From positions 1-5,483 of the forward strand of contig CAAGJL010000127.1 of NCBI GenBank assembly GCA_900770145.1: a stretch of 5,483 nucleotides of DNA, given 5' to 3'. The position numbers and the translations under genes were made by a program. The notes below the pieces were generated by a model, which was given only the letters and a program-made list of their open reading frames with translations, was not told where the DNA came from and made no database searches. The DNA is from Clostridia bacterium. Its GTDB lineage: Bacteria > Bacillota > Clostridia > Oscillospirales > CAG-272. Of the stretch, positions 1 through 5,483 are shown piece after piece. Each line of letters opens with the position of its first letter. Position 1 is the stretch's first letter.

Positions 1-1668
1 GCCGAAAAAATCAAAACCGAGGACGCGGCGCTTGCCGCCGAGTGCGCGGCGCTGACCCCGTACCTGGATCTGACCTACCCGCCGGATTTCGCGGGCACGG
101 CAACCACGGTGCACATTCTGGGGTCTTTGCCGCCGGGTGCCGGCGAAGCGCGCCTGACGGAGGCGACCGCGGGGCTTGCTTTCACCTTTGACGTGCTGTG
201 TGAGGATTCCACCGGCATTTATATCAGCGCGCTGGCGCACAAACAGGACGAGCCCCGGGTGATGACCGCCCTCTCCGGGCTGGGGTTCCTCCGGGCGACC
301 TTCCCCCGCGGAGGGGAGCTGCCCAAGCACCTGTTTGACCGCGCGGACGGCGAGCGGCGGATGCTTGCCGCAGAGGCGGCTTCCGGCGAGGCGCAGCTGA
401 AACATCTCGCCGGAAACCTGACGGACGTGGAAATCCTCTCCGATATGGAGCGGACAACCCTGCTTGCCGAGGAGAACAAGAAAAAACTGTCGGAAACCGG
501 CGAATGCACCGTGTTTTCCATGTGGTGCCCCGTGCCCTCCAAAGAAAAAGTCACGGCGGCGCTGGACAAAGTGGGCGCGGCATACGAATTTGAGCCGCCC
601 GCCCCCGGTGACGACGTGCCGATTCTTTTGCAGAATAACGCCTACGCCCGCAACTTCGAGTGGGTGCTGGGAATGTATTCTTACCCGAAATACGGCAAGT
701 TTGACCCCACTTTCATTATGAGCCTTTTCTACTTTGTCATCTTCGGGCTGATGTTTGCCGACGCGGGCTACGGGTTTCTGCTCTCTGCCGCGTGTTTCGG
801 CATCGTGTACCGGTGCCACCCGAGGGAGAGCATGAAACGCTTTCTGCTGATGTTCGGCTACTGCGGCATTTCGTGTATGATCTGCGGGGTGCTGTTCGGC
901 GCGTACTTCGGCAACTTCCCGCTGGCGTTTATGGAAAATGTGCTGAAAATCCCGGCAAACGAGTTGCCGCGGCTCTCGCTCCTCCCCTCGGACGCGGCAA
1001 ATATTGCGATTCTGTTTGACCCGTTGCAAAACCCGATGGCGTTTCTGGTGCTTTCCCTTGCCGTGGGCGCGGTGCACCTGATTGCCGGGATGGCGGTCAG
1101 GGCAGTGTTGCTTTGCAAAGAGGGCAAACCGCTCGACGCCTTGTTTGACATCGGCTCTTACTGGCTGCTTTTCGCCGGGCTCGGCGTGATTTTCGTACAG
1201 AAAAAGGCGGGGCTGATCGTCTTACTCTGCGGTGTGGCGGCGGTGGTTGCCACTCAGGGGAGAAGCAAAAAGGGCGTCATGAAATTTTTCGGCGGATTGT
1301 TGGGGCTGTATAACCTGATTGACTACGCCTCCGACCTGCTTTCCTACTCCCGGATTCTTGCCCTGGGGCTTGCCGCCGGGGTCATCGGGCAGGTGGTCAA
1401 TATTCTCGCCACGCTCAAAGGCGCGTCATTCGTCGGGATTCTGATGATGATCCTGGTCTTCTGCCTTGGTCACGTGCTCAATCTCGCCATCAACGTGCTG
1501 GGCACTTTCGTGCACACCTCGCGTTTGCAATATATCGAGTTTTTCGGAAAATTTTACGAGGACGGCGGAACGCCGTTCAAACCCGTGACCCCTTCCGACC
1601 GCTTTGCCGACGATGTTTCGGGCGACGGAGAGGAAACGGCACCCGCCAAAGAACTTCAAGAAAATTAA
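1..1668 (+). CDS. ntpI: V-type ATPase subunit I (a-subunit homologue), 5'-partial
   Basis: This is the membrane stator subunit, which forms the ion half-channels beside the rotor ring. The frame is open from base 1, so the gene starts upstream; an in-frame GTG at 109 is internal. The 555 visible codons end at TAA 1666-1668. Family members usually have about 630-660 residues, so roughly the first 80-100 are missing. Codons 1 to about 220 are soluble and charged (the arm that contacts the peripheral stalks). From about codon 235 the protein is a multi-helix membrane domain, opening with a conserved YPKYGKFDPT segment and a GLMFADAGYG motif. The family's essential arginine is visible in SYSRILALG (codon 451), and a second conserved arginine in HTSRLQYIEF (codon 508). 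A short acidic tail follows the usual KFYEDGG...PFKP ending. The K gene begins 19 bases after the stop. Identification is from motifs and operon context and is secure. Confidence 0.96.
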   Translation, partial: AEKIKTEDAALAAECAALTPYLDLTYPPDFAGTATTVHILGSLPPGAGEARLTEATAGLAFTFDVLCEDSTGIYISALAHKQDEPRVMTALSGLGFLRATFPRGGELPKHLFDRADGERRMLAAEAASGEAQLKHLAGNLTDVEILSDMERTTLLAEENKKKLSETGECTVFSMWCPVPSKEKVTAALDKVGAAYEFEPPAPGDDVPILLQNNAYARNFEWVLGMYSYPKYGKFDPTFIMSLFYFVIFGLMFADAGYGFLLSAACFGIVYRCHPRESMKRFLLMFGYCGISCMICGVLFGAYFGNFPLAFMENVLKIPANELPRLSLLPSDAANIAILFDPLQNPMAFLVLSLAVGAVHLIAGMAVRAVLLCKEGKPLDALFDIGSYWLLFAGLGVIFVQKKAGLIVLLCGVAAVVATQGRSKKGVMKFFGGLLGLYNLIDYASDLLSYSRILALGLAAGVIGQVVNILATLKGASFVGILMMILVFCLGHVLNLAINVLGTFVHTSRLQYIEFFGKFYEDGGTPFKPVTPSDRFADDVSGDGEETAPAKELQEN

Positions 1669-1673
1669 AATAC

Positions 1674-1680
1674 AAAGGAG
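1674..1680 (+). promoter_or_regulatory. Strong ribosome binding site for subunit K
   Basis: AAAGGAG lies 7 bases before the ATG at 1688 and is the best Shine-Dalgarno match in the window. It fixes the start of K at 1688 rather than at the in-frame ATG at 1604, which lies inside the end of subunit I. The surrounding stretch is very AT-rich (7 G/C in the 36 bases 1655-1690) and therefore probably unstructured. Confidence 0.85.
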
Positions 1681-1687
1681 AATTATT

Positions 1688-2173
1688 ATGATCATCGACC
1701 AAATCTTTTCCGGGCAGAATCTGGCATTGCTGGGCGCGGCGCTTGCCGCAGGGCTTGCGGGCATGGGCTCCGCCAAAGGCGTAGGGCTTGTGGGCGAGGC
1801 TGCCTCCGGGCTGCTCACCGAGGATCCGACCAAATTCGGTAAGGTGCTGATTCTGCAGGCAATCCCCGGCACGCAGGGTATCTACGGGCTGATTACCGCT
1901 TTCCTGATCATCTTCAAGATCGGGTTGCTCGGCACCCCCGTGGAACTGACGGTGGCGCAGGGCGCGTACTTCCTCATGGCGTCTCTCCCGATTGCGATTG
2001 TGGGTCTTTATTCCGGTATCAAGCAGGGGCGCGTTGCCGCCTCCGGCGTCGGTCTGATTGCCAAACGCCCCGATGAAGTGGGGAAAGCCATCACCTCCGC
2101 GGCTCTGGTTGAAACCTATGCGATCTTTGCCGTGCTGGTGTCCCTGTTGCTGGTGCTGTTTGCCAAAGTCTGA
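1688..2173 (+). CDS. ntpK: V-type ATPase subunit K (duplicated proteolipid ring subunit)
   Basis: This 161-residue membrane protein is the rotor ring proteolipid that carries ions past subunit I. It shows four hydrophobic helices made of two related hairpins. The first half holds GSAKGVGLVGEAASG (27-41) and PGTQGIYG (60-67). The second holds the matching SGIKQGRVAASG (109-120) and LVETYAIF (140-147). The ion-binding carboxylate is E142; the first hairpin has Q63 at the matching place, so there is one carboxylate per four helices, as in E. hirae NtpK. T62, Q63, Q113 and E142 align by eye with the NtpK Na+ ligands T64, Q65, Q110 and E139, which supports Na+ as the coupling ion (inference). The start is the ATG preceded by AAAGGAG. 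The size fits the 16-kDa class (about 156-160 residues). Subunit E follows after 15 bases. Confidence 0.97.
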   Translation: MIIDQIFSGQNLALLGAALAAGLAGMGSAKGVGLVGEAASGLLTEDPTKFGKVLILQAIPGTQGIYGLITAFLIIFKIGLLGTPVELTVAQGAYFLMASLPIAIVGLYSGIKQGRVAASGVGLIAKRPDEVGKAITSAALVETYAIFAVLVSLLLVLFAKV

Positions 2174-2188
2174 TACGGCGGGGGCAAT

Positions 2189-2857
2189 ATGACCGGAGTG
2201 GAAAAAATTACAGACCGGATCACCGCCGACGCCGCAAAAGAAGCGCAGGCGATTCTCAGCGCCGCAGAGGCGGAATGCCGCAAACTTGCAGAAGAATACG
2301 GCAACCGCACCATCAGCGAGCGCGATCGCATTTCCGAGCGGGCGCAGGAGGAGGGTCAGCGCATCATCGAGCGCGCAAAATCCACCGCGGAGATGAATCA
2401 CCGCGCCGTGTTGCTTGCCGCAAAAAGCGCCCTGATTGACGAGGTCTACGAAAAAGCGCGGGAGGAAATCCGCGATACCGATTTCGGAAAATACCGGGAA
2501 CTGCTGACAGCTCTGCTGGTCAGCGCCCTGCTGGAACTGGCAAAAAGCGAGGAAACCAGCGCGGCGCTCGGCGACGAAGCGGAACCTTACGACCGGATTG
2601 AAGTGCTGTTCAACCGCGACGACCGGGAAAAATACGGCGCCGCCGTGGTGGCGGAAGTCCGCCGCCGGAACGAGCGCCGCATCGGCGCCGCGCGCCTTGA
2701 AAAACTCTGCCTTTCGGAGGACGTCGCCGCGATTGACGGCGGGCTGGTGCTCCGTTACGGCAACATCGAAACCAATTGTTCCCTCTCTGTTCTGCTTGCC
2801 GAAATGCGGCGGGAGACCGAGGGAAAAGTCGCCTCGATTCTTTTTCCGGAAGAATAA
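2189..2857 (+). CDS. ntpE: V-type ATPase subunit E (peripheral stalk)
   Basis: This 222-residue soluble subunit forms the peripheral stalk (with a G/H-type partner) that holds the A3B3 head against rotation. Residues 1 to about 85 are charged, rich in Ala, Glu, Arg and Lys, and have the look of a long coiled-coil helix. The rest is a globular domain that sits on the head. The family's C-terminal pattern is present: a GG-hydrophobic segment at 184-188 (GGLVLRYG) followed by an amphipathic helix ending in ILFPEE. The usual Thr-Leu-x-x-Arg-Leu motif near this point is degenerate here (CSLSVLL), and the protein is somewhat longer than the common length of about 200. The ATG is preceded by a G-rich stretch (GGCGGGGG, 2177-2184), a poorer ribosome site than those of K and C. 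Membership rests on coiled-coil character, C-terminal pattern and position between K and C. Confidence 0.92.
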   Translation: MTGVEKITDRITADAAKEAQAILSAAEAECRKLAEEYGNRTISERDRISERAQEEGQRIIERAKSTAEMNHRAVLLAAKSALIDEVYEKAREEIRDTDFGKYRELLTALLVSALLELAKSEETSAALGDEAEPYDRIEVLFNRDDREKYGAAVVAEVRRRNERRIGAARLEKLCLSEDVAAIDGGLVLRYGNIETNCSLSVLLAEMRRETEGKVASILFPEE

Positions 2858-2878
2858 TCTGTCAGGCTGAATCATCAG

Positions 2879-2885
2879 AAAGGGG
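2879..2885 (+). promoter_or_regulatory. Ribosome binding site for subunit C
   Basis: AAAGGGG lies 7 bases before the ATG at 2893. It decides the start of subunit C against an upstream in-frame ATG at 2776, which would overlap the end of subunit E by 82 bases and add 39 residues with no family resemblance. Confidence 0.75.
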
Positions 2886-2892
2886 AATCGAT

Positions 2893-3888
2893 ATGGCGGC
2901 AAGAAAAAGCCCAACGGATTTTCTGTATGCCAGCGCCAGAATCCGTGCGATGGAAAACACGCTGGTCGGGCGGGAGCGCCTCGGCAGCCTTGCCGAAATG
3001 CGCTCACCCGGTGAAATTTTTGCGGCGCTGAATTCCTATGGAATCGAAACCGTGACCGGGGCGGACGGAAAGCCGGACGCCGAAGCCACGCTGCTCTCGG
3101 CGCTGAGAGCCGGCTTTTCGGAGGTTGCCACCGCATGCGGCGGAGGCGCGCTGTTTGCGTTTCTCCGCTATCCGTATGACTGCAACAATATCAAAGCCAT
3201 TCTCAAATGCAACCACCGCGGCGTGCCCGCGGGGGGGATGCTGATTGACGCCGGCACCGTGCCCGCGGGCAAACTGCCCGAACTGCTGAAAAACGAACGG
3301 TATGAGGAACTGCCCGCCCATATGGGCGCGGCAATTTCCGGGGCGACGGAGGCGTTTGCCAAAACGAAAAACCCGCAGGAGATCGACCTTGCGCTGGATC
3401 GCGCGTGCTACGCCGATATGGCGGCGGGCGCGGGCGACCCGTACACGGCGAAAATCGTTTCCCTGCGGGCGGACTGCACCAACATCCTGATGTGCCTGCG
3501 CCTGTTACGCATGGGGGCAACCTACCCGATGCGCGCGGCGCTGTTTTCGGCGCTGTTGCCGGGCGGCACGCTGGGAGAAGGGTTCTTTACCGAGGCGTTT
3601 GACGGGGGCGAGAGCCGCCTGGTCGATATGGTCTCCATGACGGAACTGGCGCCGCTGTTTCTGACCGAAGGGGAGCGCACGCTCTCTGCGGTGGAGAAAA
3701 ATGCGGACAACCTGGTCATGGAATTTGTGAAGACCGCAAAATTTGTGCCGTTCGGGGCAGAGATTCCGGTCGCTTACCTGATCGGGCTGGAAACCGCCGT
3801 CAAAAACCTCCGGATTTTGCTGTCCGGTAAGGCGGCGGGGCTTTCCGCCGAAGAAATTCGCGGGAGGTTGAGAGAGAGTTATGTATAA
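2893..3888 (+). CDS. ntpC: V-type ATPase subunit C (d-subunit family, ring-to-shaft socket)
   Basis: This 331-residue soluble protein caps the K ring and receives the D/F central shaft, passing torque between ATPase head and membrane rotor. Family marks are visible in order. The N-terminus reads FLYASARIRAMENTL (10-24), close to the usual Y-x-N-A-R-V-R-A-M-E start. YPYDCNNIKAILK (93-105) matches the conserved YD-x-x-N-I-K segment. The C-terminal helix carries NLRILLSGKAAGLSAEEIR (305-323) and ends in RLRESY. The length is normal for the family. The ATG at 2893 is chosen because it has a well-placed AAAGGGG and because the family motif begins right after it. A few usually charged positions in the last helix are replaced (LIGLETAVKNLR, 296-307), which I read as divergence rather than damage. 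The stop overlaps the start of subunit F by 8 bases. Confidence 0.96.
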   Translation: MAARKSPTDFLYASARIRAMENTLVGRERLGSLAEMRSPGEIFAALNSYGIETVTGADGKPDAEATLLSALRAGFSEVATACGGGALFAFLRYPYDCNNIKAILKCNHRGVPAGGMLIDAGTVPAGKLPELLKNERYEELPAHMGAAISGATEAFAKTKNPQEIDLALDRACYADMAAGAGDPYTAKIVSLRADCTNILMCLRLLRMGATYPMRAALFSALLPGGTLGEGFFTEAFDGGESRLVDMVSMTELAPLFLTEGERTLSAVEKNADNLVMEFVKTAKFVPFGAEIPVAYLIGLETAVKNLRILLSGKAAGLSAEEIRGRLRESYV

Positions 3889-4201
3889 AGCAGCAATCAT
3901 CGGCGACCGCGGGAGCGCCCTCGGCTTTATGGCGCTGGGCTTTTCGGTGCTGGAAGCAGAAGACGCCGCCGCCGCAAGAGACCGGTTGCACCGCGCGGCA
4001 AAAAGCGGCGAGTACGCCGTGCTGTTTCTCACCGAAAACTACGCGGAGGAACTGGCAGAGGACATTGCCCGCTACAAGGACTCGCCCCTGCCCGCCATCA
4101 CCATCATCCCCGGTAGGGACGGGGGGCATGGCTACGGTATGGCGCAACTGAAAACCGCCGTGGAACGCGCCATCGGCGCGGACATTCTGTTCAAAGAGTA
4201 G
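3881..4201 (+). CDS. ntpG: V-type ATPase subunit F (central shaft)
   Basis: This 106-residue soluble protein binds subunit D in the central shaft and rotates with it. It is called NtpG in Enterococcus naming and AtpF/subunit F in the general V/A-type scheme. The fold is a small alternating alpha/beta domain: a first strand and loop AAIIGDRGSALGFMALGF (4-21), a second strand YAVLFLTENYAEEL (44-57), a third strand AITIIPG, then a C-terminal helix AVERAIGADILF (93-104), typical of the family. Length is as expected (about 100-105). Its ATG lies inside the last codons of subunit C, so translation is probably coupled to C. The nearest purine-rich site is GGGAGG at 3862-3867 (13 bases away) with an AGAGAGAG run closer in, so it has no ideally spaced ribosome site of its own. 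Confidence 0.94.
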   Translation: MYKAAIIGDRGSALGFMALGFSVLEAEDAAAARDRLHRAAKSGEYAVLFLTENYAEELAEDIARYKDSPLPAITIIPGRDGGHGYGMAQLKTAVERAIGADILFKE

Positions 4202-4224
4202 CCCGTCAGGCTACAAACCGAAAG

Positions 4225-4242
4225 GGCGCCCGCAAGGGCGCC
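4225..4242 (+). promoter_or_regulatory. GC hairpin with GCAA tetraloop, F-A spacer
   Basis: A perfect 7-bp stem, GGCGCCC (4225-4231) with GGGCGCC (4236-4242), closes a GCAA loop of the stable GNRA class. It lies 24 bases after the stop of subunit F. No T-tract follows, so it does not look like an intrinsic terminator. It could instead stabilise, process or translationally insulate the message. Confidence 0.6.
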
Positions 4243-4252
4243 GAGAAAGGGA

Positions 4253-4272
4253 GCCTCTGCCGCGGCAGGGGC
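4253..4272 (+). promoter_or_regulatory. Second GC hairpin, just before the subunit A ribosome site
   Basis: An 8-bp stem, GCCTCTGC (4253-4260) with GCAGGGGC (4265-4272), includes one G-U pair and closes a CGCG loop. Its 3' foot is two bases before the GGAG that serves subunit A. It leaves the ribosome site itself unpaired, so it would present the site rather than mask it. It has no T-tract. Confidence 0.55.
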
Positions 4273-4274
4273 GT

Positions 4275-4278
4275 GGAG
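4275..4278 (+). promoter_or_regulatory. Ribosome binding site for subunit A
   Basis: GGAG lies 6 bases before the ATG at 4285. In-frame GTG (4273) and TTG (4279) codons sit beside or within this site and are less likely starts, because each lacks its own well-spaced ribosome site. Confidence 0.6.
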
Positions 4279-4284
4279 TTGCAA

Positions 4285-5483
4285 ATGGTTGAAGGAAGAA
4301 TACTCAAGGTTTCCGGTCCTCTGGTCATTGCCGAGGGGATGCGGGAAGCCAATATGTTTGACGTGGTGCGCGTGGGCGACGCGAAACTGATCGGGGAGAT
4401 CATTGAAATGCACGGCGACCGCGCCTCCATCCAGGTCTACGAGGAGACCGCGGGCATCGGGCGCGGGGACAAAGTGGTTTCCACCGGCGCGCCGCTTTCC
4501 GTGGAGCTGGGACCGGGGCTGATCAAAAGCATTTACGACGGTATCCAGCGCCCGCTGGAAGCGATGAGGGACAAATACGGCCCCAATATCATCAAAGGAA
4601 TTGACGAGCCGGCGCTCGACCGTGAAAAACGCTGGCACTTCACCCCTGCGGTTGCCGTGGGCGACGCAGTGGCGGCGGGCGACGTGCTGGGCACGGTGCA
4701 GGAGAGCGCCACGCTCTTACACAAGATTATGGTCCCCCCGAAAACGGCGGGCGTGGTCACGGATCTGCGCGAAGGCGACTTTACGGTGACCGAGCAGATC
4801 GGCGCCCTGCTGCTGGATAACAATGAAACAAAACCGCTGACGCTGATGCAGAAATGGCCGGTGCGTATCGCGCGCCCGTATGCGGAAAAACTGCCCCCGT
4901 ATGAGCCGCTGATTTCGGGGCAGCGCGTCATTGACGCGCTCTTTCCCATTGCCAAGGGCGGCACCGCGTGCGTGCCGGGTCCGTTCGGCTCCGGGAAAAC
5001 CGTGGTACAGCACCAGCTTGCCAAATGGAGCGACGTGGATCTGGTCATCTATATCGGCTGCGGCGAGCGCGGCAACGAGATGACCGACGTGTTGCGGGAA
5101 TTCCCGGAACTGACCGACCCCCGCACCGGGAAATCGCTGATGGAGCGCACGGTGCTGATCGCCAACACCTCCGATATGCCGGTGGCGGCGCGGGAGGCTT
5201 CCATTTATACCGGGATTACGATTGCGGAATATTACCGCGACCAGGGCTATTCGGTTGCCGTGATTGCGGACTCCACTTCCCGTTGGGCGGAGGCGCTTCG
5301 CGAAATGTCGGGGCGGCTGGAAGAAATGCCCGGCGAGGAGGGCTACCCCGCGTATCTGACCTCACGCCTGGCGCAGTTTTACGAGCGCGCGGGCAAGGTG
5401 GTCTGCCTTGGGGGCGATCGCCGCGAGGGCACGCTGACCGCCGTAGGCGCCGTGTCGCCTCAGGGCGGCGATATTTCGGAGCC
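4285..5483 (+). CDS. ntpA: V-type ATPase catalytic subunit A, 3'-partial
   Basis: This is the catalytic nucleotide-binding subunit of the A3B3 head; 399 complete codons are visible of an expected 585-600 or so. The N-terminal beta-barrel opens with GRILKVSGPLVIAEGM (4-19). The bulge domain specific to V/A-type A subunits (about 110-185) is present, with the GDVLGTV and HKIMVPP signatures. The nucleotide domain then shows LISGQRVIDALFPIAKGG (209-226), the P-loop GPFGSGKT (232-239, with K238 and T239), and CGERGNEMTDVL (259-270) holding the catalytic glutamate E261. VAVIADSTSRW (324-334) is the Walker B segment with D329, followed by EMPGEEGYPAYL and the GAVSPQGGD segment where the window ends. 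All catalytic residues in the visible part are intact, so it should be active. The bulge and P-loop separate it from F-type beta and V-type B subunits. It follows F after an 83-base structured spacer, the largest gap in the operon. Confidence 0.98.
   Translation, partial: MVEGRILKVSGPLVIAEGMREANMFDVVRVGDAKLIGEIIEMHGDRASIQVYEETAGIGRGDKVVSTGAPLSVELGPGLIKSIYDGIQRPLEAMRDKYGPNIIKGIDEPALDREKRWHFTPAVAVGDAVAAGDVLGTVQESATLLHKIMVPPKTAGVVTDLREGDFTVTEQIGALLLDNNETKPLTLMQKWPVRIARPYAEKLPPYEPLISGQRVIDALFPIAKGGTACVPGPFGSGKTVVQHQLAKWSDVDLVIYIGCGERGNEMTDVLREFPELTDPRTGKSLMERTVLIANTSDMPVAAREASIYTGITIAEYYRDQGYSVAVIADSTSRWAEALREMSGRLEEMPGEEGYPAYLTSRLAQFYERAGKVVCLGGDRREGTLTAVGAVSPQGGDISE

Noticed and set aside
109..111. 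GTG at 109 as the start of subunit I
   Set aside because: The frame is open back to base 1 with protein-like sequence, no ribosome site precedes 109, and starting there would remove more of the N-terminal arm that the family requires.
1604..1606. Upstream ATG as the start of subunit K
   Set aside because: It would add 28 charged, Lys-rich residues overlapping the end of subunit I. The ATG at 1688 has an ideal AAAGGAG and gives the normal family length.
2650..2663. Inverted repeat GGCGGAAGTCCGCC
   Set aside because: It is a short GC palindrome inside the subunit E coding region with no positional logic; such palindromes are expected at this base composition.
1577..3136. A 1560-base open frame on the - strand
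   Set aside because: It runs antisense across the end of I, all of K and E, and the start of C. Its translation is rich in Arg, Phe, His and Gln with no recognisable domain, as expected for a shadow of GC-biased codons opposite well-supported genes.
4225..4272. Rho-independent terminator after subunit F
   Set aside because: Both hairpins lack a following T-tract, and the operon continues directly into subunit A on the same strand.
2322..5421. Two GCGATCGC palindromes (2322-2329 and 5414-5421), the HIP1 octamer of cyanobacteria
   Set aside because: Two copies in a GC-rich 5.5-kb window are only mildly above chance, both lie inside coding sequence, and a V-type ATPase operon of this layout does not fit cyanobacteria.

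Overview
The window is a single-strand run of six genes from a rotary V/A-type ATPase (ntp-type) operon. All are on the + strand, in the order I (5'-truncated), K, E, C, F, A (3'-truncated). No mobile element, RNA gene, CRISPR array or unrelated gene is visible, and I found no new biological system. The points worth a second look are in the ring subunit and in two intergenic spacers.

Layout: 1-1668 is subunit I, the membrane stator that carries the essential arginine. 1688-2173 is subunit K, a duplicated four-helix proteolipid that forms the ion-carrying rotor ring. 2189-2857 is subunit E, the peripheral stalk. 2893-3888 is subunit C, the socket linking ring to central shaft. 3881-4201 is subunit F, a central shaft component. 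4202-4284 is a spacer with two GC-rich hairpins, and 4285 to the window end is catalytic subunit A. Subunits B and D are expected just downstream, and a small stalk partner of E (G/H type) probably lies upstream of I. Neither can be seen here.

How the genes work together: A (with B) hydrolyses or makes ATP. The shaft (D, F) and socket (C) couple this to rotation of the K ring against subunit I, while E holds the A3B3 head still. The ring subunit keeps every side chain that binds Na+ in the Enterococcus hirae enzyme, so a sodium-translocating enzyme is the best inference.

Organism: base composition is GC-rich (roughly 60% by eye). The gene order matches the ntp operon of Enterococcus and many Clostridia; Thermus/Deinococcus operons are similar, but as I recall they use a shorter, unduplicated ring subunit. 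A GC-rich anaerobic Bacillota (Clostridia-like) bacterium is my best guess. It is an inference, not a sequence match.
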